Part shown: positions 46,857 to 57,792 of the stretch, in pieces
Layout of the letters: each line of letters opens with the position of its first letter
Numbering within the stretch: the stretch's first letter is position 1
NCBI GenBank assembly: GCA_026874595.1
Contig: CM049312.1
Coordinates: forward strand, 29,315,456-29,379,455
Direction of reading: 5' to 3'
Source: Sipunculus nudus
Lineage: Eukaryota; Annelida; Sipuncula; Golfingiida; Sipunculidae
DNA: 64,000 bases
Notes under the pieces: generated by a model
The model's database searches: none
Told to the model about the DNA's origin: nothing
The model's input: the letters and a program-made list of their open reading frames with translations, nothing else
Made by a program: the position numbers and the translations under genes

Positions 46857-47500
46857 ATGCATAATTTTAGCCCAATCTGTCTATTAGTTTTTGACTTATA
46901 ATGGTCACAGTTCTGTCAAGTGGGAATGATGAAGTATTAGAAGGTGCGAAATAAGAAAAGGGCAGGTGGCGCCACCTGTCTTTCACAGAATACCTAAGCT
47001 ATTCAAGATATTCGGTCAGTTCGATTTTTGGACTAATCCATTAATCCCTTATTGAGATATTTATGATTTTGTGTGATTTTCATCATATATGGCAATATTC
47101 AAGGTCCAGGTCAATCTCAAAGGAAACGTCATGACCCCAGTTTAAATAAACATCATCCCAAAACTCATACCTATGAATATGCATAATATGACAGAAATAT
47201 GTCCATTAGTTTTTTTAACTGATAATGCTCAAGAGAACTGTCAAGTGGCAATGATGGGGGTAAAAATGGCACGAAAACAAGAAAAGGATAATAGCTGGCG
47301 CCACCATTTTCTAGTACATGCAACACTATCCAAAATCTTCGGTCAACTTGATTTTCGGATCAAGCCATGCAATATTTCTTGAGATATTGAAGAATTTGTA
47401 TGATTTTTGTGTGTGACCTTATCAAGGTCAAGGTTTCTCTCAGTAAAGGTCATGACTCCATTTTAAATAGGCTTCGTCCTCTCACCCTCATCTATATACA
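46857..47500. repeat. 322-bp diverged tandem repeat
   Basis: ATGCATAAT...TCCATTAG...CTGTCAAGTG and the blocks after it (GGCGCCACC, TATTC/ATCCAAAATCTTCGGTCA, TTGAGATAT, GTCATGACCCC) recur with an offset of about 322 bp (46857 and 47179). The two units are clearly diverged, so the duplication is old. Confidence 0.7.
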
Positions 47501-48015
47501 TGTCACGTTTGGTAAAGATCCGTGTAATCTTTCTCGAGTTATTGCGTCCAAAGTAAATCTCTATGGCGGCGGCGAGACCGTCCTTAGACTTTGTCTAGGG
47601 ATACAAATACGTAAATTTTAGGTATTAACCAAGCAGGGAGTGATGCACGAATAAGGCATTCTTCAAGGAAAAGTGTGGGGTATATTTATTTCATACAAAT
47701 TACTTGTTTGTTTATCCAATACATGTTGATAGAGATACTATGGAGATAGTTATTGTCTGTCTACTTCATCATTCACAAAACATCCTAACATATAATTGTA
47801 TTAAACCATGTTTAACAAAGCCATGAAAACTATTACTTGAAATAAAACTGTTTAAATATCAACGTGCATATGATAATATCTGATAATTATTTCAACCTGA
47901 TTAAAAAAAAATTCATCATAAAGCACCGACTCTTTGCGTTAATGAACAAGCAAATGCACGGTGAGAAAATGTTATTGCTTACACAAGCTGCAATATATTA
48001 TATTTTATATAATTC

Positions 48016-48021
<6 letters not shown>

Positions 48022-48057
<36 letters not shown>
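48022..48057. repeat. (TA)n microsatellite
   Basis: Run of about 18 AT units inside TRIM unit C, followed by the 'gtataactgaataaata' block shared with unit B. Confidence 0.95.
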
Positions 48058-48059
<2 letters not shown>

Positions 48060-48512
48060 TATAACTGAATAAATATATAAATACCAATATGTGTGTGTTA
48101 TGACATGAATGTGAATTTGTAAAATTAATATGCTTCGAGACATTCGTGCTACTTATAATTCAAACGATATCTAAAGCGGCTTTCTTTATATGGGCGGTCC
48201 CTGTTACAATTACGTATGCTCTTATTGGAATATTCCAAAGTATTTTTTCCAATAAAAGATATTGGTTTCGAAATTAAATTGCCATTATAGATGTTAACAG
48301 TCATTTTCTTATATTCACTGATAAACACATTAGTTTAATTATTTATAGTAATCAGTGGAATTATGCTTTTAAAATCTCTATCTGTTGTAAGGTATTTCTT
48401 TATGCTCGGGAGTTTCTCTATAGTCTGCAGCTGATGACGTCACACCTATTTATATAATATGCTCCAGTGTAAATGACAAAGTTTACAGAGAAATATCCTT
48501 AACAGCTGATGA

Positions 48513-50615
48513 TTACATTGTGTAGATATTTATTTGGCGTTTCCCTAAATGCACATCAGTGAGCCTCATGTGTCCCTTATGATCACATGAAATTCTGTAG
48601 GGCATAAATACTCCGTTCTCCCGAGTCAGTGGATGTCTAATGAACGAACCGTCTGGAGCATACTCGGTCACTGTGTAAGAATTACAAAGGAAACAGGTTT
48701 TAGACCGATGTGTCATAATAAAAGTTCCTCTGTGACTCACAGTAATGTCATATTCACACAGGGGATCAATTACCTAACCTGCTTCATTCCACATTTCTGT
48801 CTTTTCTGCCAAAAAGTAATTTACTAGAAAGCAGTGTTTATTCAGGGGCGGATCCAGGATTTAGGAAAAGGGGGGGTCCAACCCAGGAGGACTAATGAAA
48901 ATCCTAAAAAAAAAGGTCATCACGTCTGGAAAAGGGGGGGTCCAGGCCGCAAAATTACGTCTAAAACCCCTTAAAAAAGGTTGCATCGGGTGAAAAAGGG
49001 GGGGTCCGGACCCCCTGGACCCCCCCCCTGGATCCGCTTCTGTTATTATCCAATAGGCAAGATTTAACACGGTGACGACATTCCTCCGTGACAGTCTTCT
49101 GCCACGCGATGTTTTCCCAGCTGTCAAGTTTAGTCACCGTCTCCTCGTCATACAGGATAATATTCACATAAACGCATAAACGTAGATGCCATGCACATTG
49201 CGTGAATTTGAAAGTGAAATTTCTTCTGAAGTGACTGCAAGCTCCGTTAACTTATCCGAGTCCCTACAAATACATACGATATGTTTGCTAAATGCCGATA
49301 ATGATAATATTTCACCACATACTTCAGGCTTGAATCTCGATAATATTTTCCCTTCACAATCAATTCTAAGGATTTCATCAGACTTTCCCATGAACAAAGC
49401 AGAGCCATCGTCTAAACCTACAACATCACGATACAGATCAACAGGGAGGTTTTTGAGGTGTTTATTCATTTTAAGTTTCACCGTGTTTGGTTTAGCCAGT
49501 TGTTTTGATCATTTCCGGAGATCATCCGGAGTCAAGAAATCTCTGTGTCCCGGGTCAGGCAGCAGTATTTCAGTTGGATCTAAACTACCAATGGTGGTCA
49601 CTTCACAGTTTGGAGTGAACTTGACCATTGGCATAACCACACTTTTTCGTAGTTCTTTTATTAACCTCTCGAATTCCGACGTATCCTGATTCAATAATAC
49701 AATTCTCTCAAGTACTTGCATCAATGGATCATCTTCCAAATCCTGTGTTAATTTTAAACATGCGGTACCTCTCTTCATCGCATCATCGAGGCGGATGCTC
49801 CTGTCTCTCAATTTTCTTATATTGTTTTCTTTCAACTCATTTATGAATTCTTTGGCATTTTTGTCTATGTCCGATTTCATACATTCTGCAGCCTGAGTTA
49901 TTTATTTCTCTACATTTGATAAATACTGTCTCTGCTTGTCGTTTGCTTCAATTTCTTTTATGACATACTTTATGGTAGCAGTCAGATCTTTTTTTTTTCA
50001 TTCCTGCAAATAAAACTTGCATTTCTGTCAGAGCGTCGTCAATGTTATGAATATCATCTGTGTGTGTCATTTGTGTCTTCAATCAGACATTGTGTACACA
50101 ACAGAAGTTTACATTTCCTGCAAAACAGACAAGCAGACGATGTGTGTGTTTTACATGTCAGTTCATTATTTTCATCCTGTTCTGGTTCAATATACTCCAC
50201 CGGATGACCAGCGAACCCAGGTAATTTGTCATGCTTCCCTCGGCATGTATTACACATGTTCCATCTACATGTAATACATTTTAGTGTCGCAAAATGTATT
50301 CTCCGTTTTTACAACATTTAGAACATAGGGTGGTCTCAGCTATGGTTTCAACCAATAAATGCGTTTGATCTATATTAAAGTTTATTGGGAGATCAGACAC
50401 TAGCCCTCGTGGTAGTTCAGTCGTCTGCCTACAGATGGAGCATGCGATCGTTGTACCTGGTTGTCCTTTGTGAATATTTTCAAGGCAGGCCTCACAGAAC
50501 GTGTGCAGACATGTAACATGCGAGCATTGCGGTTCACTAACGGATTCAGACAGATCTGGCAATTTAACACCTGGTCGATGTGATCCATATCATCTTTAAC
50601 ACCATGAGTAGCCAT
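48513..50615 (-). pseudogene. TRIM-like pseudogene C
   Basis: A full-length but broken paralog of TRIM-B. The ATG at 50615 starts a RING (ICLNPLVNRN), followed by a frameshift in the RING near 50520. Further frameshifts occur near 50270, 50050 and 49180. Nonsense codons replace a coiled-coil residue near 49904 and a residue after DDLRK near 49507. The C-terminal propeller-like motifs survive in pieces (DGSALFMGKS, HEILR-like DEILRIDCEG, YRISCDHKGHMRLTD). A 200-bp transposable element (48843-49042) interrupts the last third. At the position of TRIM-B's TAG this copy still has CGA within TTELPRGLVSDLP. Confidence 0.9.
48843..49042. mobile_element. short inverted-end element, copy 4, inside TRIM-C
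   Basis: A 200-bp element from CAGGGGCGGATCCAGG to CTGGATCCGCTTCTG, flanked by exact 5-bp duplications TTATT (48838-48842 and 49043-49047). TRIM-B has the uninterrupted site at 22142-22157 (GTTTATTATCTAATAG), which proves both borders and the 5-bp duplication. The interior has the 'aggactaatgaaa' and GGTCCGGACC blocks of the family. Confidence 0.93.
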
Positions 50616-50669
50616 CTTGCCCTGAAATGATATGTTGACCTTTATACTGTAACAATTATACATGAACAA

Positions 50670-51119
50670 GCGCGTGTAGTCAGTTAAATTTACTATAAGT
50701 CGTTAAAGTTAAGTCAAGCATGAGATTTTTACACCTCCCTTTGGAAGCATTTCTTTTTTTCGGTTTGTTTGCCTCTTACTAAATTCACTTAGAACATTAA
50801 ACATATGCATTTGAATTATATTTTCTGAAAGGATCTGTGAGAGTAACACCCGCACCCAAGGAATAAACCGTTACATTATTGATTGCCATTATATGTTATT
50901 TCTGTTTTCATGGATCTCTTATATTATCACGTTATAACAATTAGTTTGTCTTGCACAGAAGCCTTCACTAAATTAGTTGAAACTAGGGACCCATGGGTCT
51001 GGCCACTCAGCTGAATTTGTCTAAAAGAATATGTTATTAGCTTATTCAAAATATGGGTCTTGTAATTATTTTGAAGCCAACCTGTCTACCCAAACTGGAG
51101 TTATCATAAAAAAAACTAT
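50670..51119. other. region upstream of TRIM-C
   Basis: AT-rich with no gene signature. Any promoter or 5' exon of the ancestral TRIM-C would lie here but could not be recognised. Confidence 0.5.
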
Positions 51120-51760
51120 TTGTGAATAGATGGCCCCTGAGACCTTGACCTTTGACCTAGTGACCCTAAAATCAAAAGGTTACTTTCCCTGTTGGCAGGT
51201 GCAATATCTGTGGAAGACAGAACGTTTTCGAGGAAAAGTTTGGCTTAAAATACATCCACAATCTTTTTAAGGAAGTGGGTCCTGTGACCTTGACCTTAAG
51301 CCTTATGACCCCAAAACCTTAAGGGTCTTTACATTATTGGTGGGACATATACAAGTCAAGATTGAAACAAATATGTCAATCAAAACCGGAGTTAATTGCC
51401 AGGAAACAAATATGGGACAGATGGCCCCCTGTGACTTGACCTTTGACCTTTGGACCCCAAAATTAATAAGGTTCTTTCCCTATTGGCAGGTCAGTTATAT
51501 GTGCATGATGGAAGGTTTAATTGGGATGAAATGTTCTGCTTAAATGCATCAACAATCTTTCTAAATTGGCAGGTCCTATGACCTTGCCCTTTGACCTCAA
51601 TATCAATAGAGTGCTTGCATAAGAGGTAGGCCATCACTTAGTCAAGTTTGAAATCTATATTTCAATCCAAACTAGAGTTATTATCAGGAAACAAATTTGA
51701 CGGACATACAGAAAGACGAACAGACGAGCGGACGGACGAACCGGGTGATTAATATAGGGC
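51120..51760. repeat. dispersed repeat with nuclear-receptor-like motifs
   Basis: Four related sub-blocks, each about 100-150 bp, start with a 'ggcccctgtgaccttgacc'-like phrase. Two contain TGACCTTTGACCT (51146-51158 and 51437-51449), whose complement AGGTCAAAGGTCA is a perfect DR1. A third (51585-51597) has one substitution, and another (near 51285) carries TGACCTTGACCTT, i.e. a TCAAGGTCA half-site. The repeat ends in a purine-rich 'gacgagcggacggacgaac' tail near 51720. Confidence 0.7.
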
Positions 51761-52239
51761 ATCTGCTTATTCAAGTGTTGCCCTTATAACCTCACAAGGT
51801 TTCAGGACACAGATGAAACCAGTTGCGAATCTGATAGTATCAATATAATTTGACAGTCTCAAAATAAAGAAAAAAATGCATCAAAATAGAAAAAAACAGG
51901 TTGTGCCACCAGTCTTTAATAACTGAAGAACCAATCATAATCAATTAACACAGTGGGTTTCAGGACACTGGATGACACCAAAGCTGAGAAACTGACATTA
52001 CTGCTGTCATTTAATGGGCTTAAAACAAAGAAAGAATCATAAAAATTAGAAAAAACTATATGTGGTCCTACAGTGGTCCTCAGAGGGCCCTACGTTTCTG
52101 CTAGTGCTTGACTAGTTTACATATGGGTGAAAAATTAAGTTAAATTTTTAAAATATGACAAACAGAAACAGGTATTTATCAATATGCATGAGGGAAAAAT
52201 CCTACTGGATCAAATGATATTAAAGAAGATATGGAAATC

Positions 52240-52620
52240 AGCGATCGGGTTATGGCGACCATATTGGAATTCCGACAGGTCTGTAAATCAATAGGTCTGG
52301 AGCCCTAATAGGTAACAATCATCCCTGTAAATTTGGGAAAAGCTGCAGTATGTTGTTGTTGAGTTATCGTACGCGAAAGAAAATCAGGGACTGGGCTGTG
52401 GTGGCCATATTGGAATTTCGACAAGTCTGTAATTCGATAGGTCTTGAGAATTCATATGTACCAATTATCCCTGTGAATTTGGGAAAGCTGCAGTATGTTG
52501 TTGTTGAGTTATCGTGCGTGAAAGTGTTACTGACGGAAGGATGGAAGTACGGATGGACCAAAGGATAGAAGGACGGACTGACACGGTGATCACTCTAGAG
52601 CACCGCTTGTCAAGCTGGGC
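52240..52620. repeat. 146-bp tandem repeat with GACGGA-type tail
   Basis: 'atattggaatt..cgaca.gtctgtaa' recurs at 52261 and 52407 (period 146), each unit ending 'gctgcagtatgttgttgttg' and 'agttatcgt.cg.gaaag'. A tail rich in GGACGGA/GGATGGA motifs (52540-52585) and 'gcaccgcttgtcaagctggg' follows, like the tail near 51720. Confidence 0.8.
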
Positions 52621-54699
52621 CCTAATAAAGGTGGCATCAACGGTTTCAGAATCTGACAAAACTAAGCATGGTCAGTATTCAAAACAAGATTCATGGAAAT
52701 CCATGCATTAATTATCAAGATAGTGGAGTTTTTGTATCAAATTTTTTATTATTCATGGGTATTGAGCCCTATAGCTTGGAGGATATTGGTCACAGCGACC
52801 TAATTTCAGGTTTCCAAGAAATTTTTTTTATTGACCTACCAGTTAACCATTGGTCAGCTGAGCTTAAAATGGGTATTTTCCTAAGGGGAAAAAACATTTC
52901 AATGCAATCATGCACAAGTGTTACCCAAATGGAGCGCCTTTAATCTGGCAGGCAGAACTGGCTGTAGTGCAAACATCAAATGAAACAGGACACATTTCTT
53001 TCAGCTTGATTTTTTAATATTTCCTGTTCAAGTTTATATTTAAGATAATCAGCTATGCACTAAAATGTACAGACAATCAGGCAACAAATCAACAGACAGA
53101 TAGAGACTTGGGGGGAAACCTACCTCTGCGGTGGAGGTAATGTTATATGATATCAGAGGGCTGTAGACATGCGATACAGAAGTGGTTTATGTTCTGGTAT
53201 AACCAATATATCCTTGATATTTTCAGTAAATATTTTTTTGAATATAATACGATGTAGAAATGGTGCTTCTTGCTTGAAAACAGAAAGCTTTCAATACAAT
53301 ATACATGTATTATGGTACCCTTTCTAAATATTTTTTGCCTTACCAGAAAAAAATTGTATGGTTTGGTAGGGCAGACATCTGACAATATTTTACACTGTCC
53401 TTCAAAGAATCAGTGGCAAGCAATTCTTTGACATGTCAACGAATTTCCACAAAACCAGAGGACAAAAAGAAGCCTCAACATAGAATCGACACATCGAGAA
53501 AGCTTCGGCCACATATCGGTCATGTTGTTATCACCTTTATGGTAATTAAATCCTAAAAAATGGCCAATATGGAGCATGGTAGTTGCTCCAGGTCCAATGA
53601 TGGCGAGACGAATATTTTTGAATAGAGAAAATCAGGGTAATTTGCACAAGATATCAGGACAACACGAAACGACTCCACCTTAAAAATCGGAGCACTAGCA
53701 CAAACAGTAAATGGCATGAGAAAGAAAACAAGTGACCCATGGGTCACGGTGCTCAGCTGAATTCTATCTAATTTTAGCAAATTTATGACCTTGCTGATTT
53801 TTTGTTTAATTAGAGCAAATGCAAAATATACTTTTTGTCTATTTTTTTTATATAAATTAGCACTTGAAAAGCTACTACTAAAAAATACTAAATATCTGTA
53901 TGCAATACTAATTCAGTGCACTTTAACAAACTATCAAAGATGCAGGAGCCTCTCATGATCAGTTATCAAGTATAAAGTATCAGTATTCCGGCAATGTGCC
54001 ATTATTTCAATAGTGACTGAGTTTGACGTGCCTAAAACATGCATACTTACTATATTATTAACACGTTTTGACATTTATTTTTTTATTCATACAAAATTTA
54101 TATCAATGTGTTGATTCTATCATGTGTATGTACAAGACATTGCAAGATAACACATCTTGTTGAACATATCTACTGAAGCCTGAAGTGTGGTTACTGTTCT
54201 ACTAATTAAGGGCCATGCAGTCATTTTATTACAATTCTCACTTTCTGTATATCTTTATATTTCATCCTGAATATATGATGTATATTACCCACGACTTGTT
54301 TAATATAAGGTGTAGGTTTGGTGGTAGTGTTAACTGGGACTCTGTTTATTCAAGAATCAGGACTGAAATTAACCTTATAGCTGAGTTGCCGGGTAGGTCT
54401 ATTTACATACTGACTGTAATTGCTTTTCCTTGATCACACGGCAACTCTTTTCAGTCTAATTGCACTTACATTCAGCTCCCGTACACACCTTTCTTTAAAA
54501 ATAGCTTTTGTGACATTTCACGTAAATCTCTGAGCATGGGATTAATTAGTAGCCACTCTGCTGTACAGCTGCAATACAGAATTTATTCAACAACGTATAG
54601 AGACTTGTTACTTGGATTTGTCGCCCATGTTCCCGGAACCAGGTTATGATCTCTACCATGTGTCACAGTTTTATAGAGATCCCTGTACACTGGTAATGC
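52621..54699. other. gene-poor stretch
   Basis: No coding signature. Short open frames only. Nothing regulatory could be recognised. Confidence 0.5.
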
Positions 54700-55310
54700 A
54701 CGCCGAAGAGGATAGTGACACGGGGCAAAAATAATATATTGTTCTTGATGACAGTAGATACCAGTTCTAAAGGGAGAATTTAAGATGGCTATTCATGCTT
54801 TCCAGTGTCGCGCTTGTCAATGTCTAGTTGGGGACGTGGGTTGTCACGTTGCAAGGCAGCCATAAAACCATGACTCGCATACATTTGGCATGACCGTGAT
54901 ACATCAGTTCAAACATTTTTCGTGTTTTGTAAGTTGTGCTTTACTTGGCCTAAGAAAAAACATGTACCTAAATACGGAGTCGAGTCAGACGGCATATATT
55001 ACATTTCGACGATTAGTTCTTTCAGACCAGTTTGTAAGTATATGGGCCTACTAATGTATTAACAAAACACTAAATCTAGACATTGGTAAAATCAGTGGAC
55101 GCATCATTATATTATTTAAAAGTAGTATTTCTGAAAGTTTTTCTCAAGCTTTTACATTTATGGGCGAACAATAAGATATTTCGAAGCATGGCCCCTGGTA
55201 TCGGCGAGAAAAAAGTAACTTTAAAAAGACCATTGTGGTTCATACTTTGCAGTTACTGCGGCATTATGGAAACAATGATATGATGATATTTGTCCTCGTT
55301 GAAGTATCTT
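54700..55310. repeat. duplicated segment, third copy
   Basis: The first part matches 32760-33050 (GGCAGCCATAAAACCATGACTCG; 'gtcagacggcatata'; AAATCTAGACATT). The later part (55230-55310: 'gtggttcatac', 'atgatatgatgatatttgtcctcg') matches 39548 and 36000. The hAT element at 33061 is absent here. Confidence 0.65.
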
Positions 55311-56989
55311 TGATGCATAAAATGCCCTCTGTGTCAAATTTGGTGTACCTTGAAGATGAAGGTCAAGGTCACCGGGTTTCGAACTCGTCTGAGATTTTGG
55401 TGGGAATCATTAGTCCAAAAATAATTAGAGGTATGGTTCTCAGGCACCGCCCGCATCAATTTTAAACCCCCGCATCAAAAATTTTTATTTTGATTTTCAA
55501 TGAAAACTTTCCAATTTTGAGCTGCCGCCGCTCCGACATTTCTTTCAAGAAGATACAACCATACAATTTCCTTTGTTTTGTTGTGCTTTTACTTATTTAG
55601 CAAAATAAAACTGTTATTTCATGCTTTTCCCTAATCATTTGACATTTTTATCGAAAAATACCAAAACATTTGAATCAAAAAAAGCGCCCGCCCGCATTGA
55701 TTTCTGAAAAAAGTGCCTGAGAACCATACCTTTTTTTATTTTGGCCTTAGTGTGTCAAATTTCGGAGGAAAATATGGATGGAGCCCTTCAACAGTTATCG
55801 CGTTTATAAGATTTCCTACATACGACGACGACTGACGACGACAGACGGCACTGAATACATGTCTACCCTGGAGGAGAGGGGGACACATAAAAACATTCTC
55901 TCAAACAAATTATACATCAATATAATGTAAAGTAGCAGTCTTATATTGACTCATAAATATACTGCATTCCTTCGTGCAGAAAAAATCTATTTTGCCATCA
56001 TCAGTGAGTATAAAACATAATTCAACCATGTTTTATTCTTCGTCTCCTCAAAAGAAATTATATACATATGCAGCAATGTTTGCTATTTCAAATGGATTAT
56101 TTAAATTAAATAACTTTATAAAATTTTCTTCACTTGTATAATGTTAGTCATGTCTAAAGTATTTTAACCTCAAATCATAATATAATTTACATTCTTGCAT
56201 AAACAAAACATATCCAAAACCAGATTCGAACAACAATGTTCATGCATGAGATACCAAATTTGATTTACCACTGTTGTTTACATTCATCATAATACTGTAC
56301 ACCTGTCTCTGATATATCAAATAGACTTTCTCGCCGACTCGACTTGCAAGATGGCTCCTGCCGAGCCCGCCCAACTTATTTGATTCGACGATCGATGAAT
56401 AGTGTATGTGCAAGATTTGATAATTTTGAGTTTTAAACAAAGAAAATTCACATTACAAAAGAAAAATCTTAAAGTTTACAGTTTCGAACGTCAGAAGAGA
56501 TGTTAAACCTTTTATAACCATGAACCTTTCTTCAGCTTGTTTTAAGTAAATATTGGTCTCCCGTGATCGGTCTGCGAATACATGCCCTTTCCCTGAGCGA
56601 TAAAAGGAAACGTTGATTAAAAAGCCGTCGCTATGGTAATGCGTACAATATGAAAACATGCACGTTTAACTGTAAATAGGATAACTTAGTTCCAATCACT
56701 GGAGAATCGAATAGGGATGGAAACATCAGAATAACTTAAAAGTGATCAGAAACCAATTGATGGGTCTGCCACCCCAATCTTTACAGAATATATAAATCGA
56801 CGTTTGCTTTGCTACTAAAGTAGAATACTTAGTCGGCAAAGTACCACTCTATTCTCCGCTTGACGTTAAAGCATGTATTGAAAATAGCGTTTGCTGGCTC
56901 GGGTGATACCCAGCATACTTGCAATATACTAATTGTGAAAGGAATTAACTGTGTGTACTAAGGTTAGTAACGGTGTAAAACTTAACACA
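55311..56989. other. gene-poor stretch
   Basis: No gene recognised. A 'tacgacgacgactgacgacgacagacggc' repeat tail lies near 55825-55855. Short frames only. Confidence 0.5.
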
Positions 56990-57085
56990 CAAATCCAGAC
57001 GTGGACTCAATCTGTGGACACATTATACGATGTTTAAGTTTAGTGTTTCTGGATTTTATCTCCATGTCTTTGCGTTTGTAAAATG
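56990..57085. repeat. duplicated segment, short fourth copy
   Basis: AAATCCAGACGTGG, TCTGTGGACACAT and TTTCTGGATTTTATCTCCA match, in order, 33018-33060 joined to 35880-35915 without the hAT element, so it resembles the pre-insertion site. Confidence 0.55.
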
Positions 57086-57510
57086 GAGTTTGACGGGATT
57101 CTGGAGGAGACACCAATCATCATACAACTACTGATGTCTATTTATCAATTAAACTCGATACAAATTTTATCATGAGGTCAATTGTTTCTCGGAGCGTTTT
57201 CCTGATCATAAGATACTTAATCTGAACAAATTTAAGCCTTGTCGTTGGCCAGAAAACTTTCAAGACTAGTGCTGCCATCGAGTTGATGTGATTATAACTA
57301 ATGGAATTCTAATGAATTCTGTACATGTTAGAGCACATTCTGTACACTTTAGAGCACCTTCGGCTGATTCGTAAACATAAATCTAATGTTATTATCGAAA
57401 AAATCAAAGATATTCTATATGAGGCCTGCCTGGTTATGTCTTTTTTTCGTGAATTATATAAACCCATGGCTTGTGACGTATAGATCATATCATTTTTCAC
57501 ATACGCTCAC

Positions 57511-57516
<6 letters not shown>

Positions 57517-57568
<52 letters not shown>
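57517..57568. repeat. (TA)n microsatellite
   Basis: Uninterrupted AT run of 26 units, about 225 bp beyond the 3' end of UGT copy 2. Confidence 0.95.
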
Positions 57569-57574
<6 letters not shown>

Positions 57575-57792
57575 ACCGATAGCAACAATCAAATTCAAAT
57601 GTTGCTTTCCTTATATAACTAATTTTCACGGTCTAATTAAATTTACACAAAATGTAACTTTAAAATTGTACATGTACTTCACCTGATTAATGAATCCCAT
57701 TTTTATCAGAATTAAAAATCTTAACAAATCGTATGGTCGTTATGCACTTTAGCCTATAGAGGGGAAATAAAACTTAACTATTTGAATATCTT

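Larger units (their letters stand above)
46220..50630 (-). repeat. TRIM segmental duplication, unit C
   Basis: This unit contains TRIM-C and a 3' flank matching units A and B: 'ataaccagacagttagg' and 'cagatcacggtgg' near 46230-46280, 'gtgatgcacgaataaggc' near 47640, 'ttcatacaaattacttg' near 47690, 'gtataactgaataaatatata' near 48058, 'ggcggtccctgttacaatta' near 48195 and 'ctccagtgtaaatgac' near 48460. A repeat array (46.6-47.6 kb) has been inserted in the flank. Confidence 0.72.
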
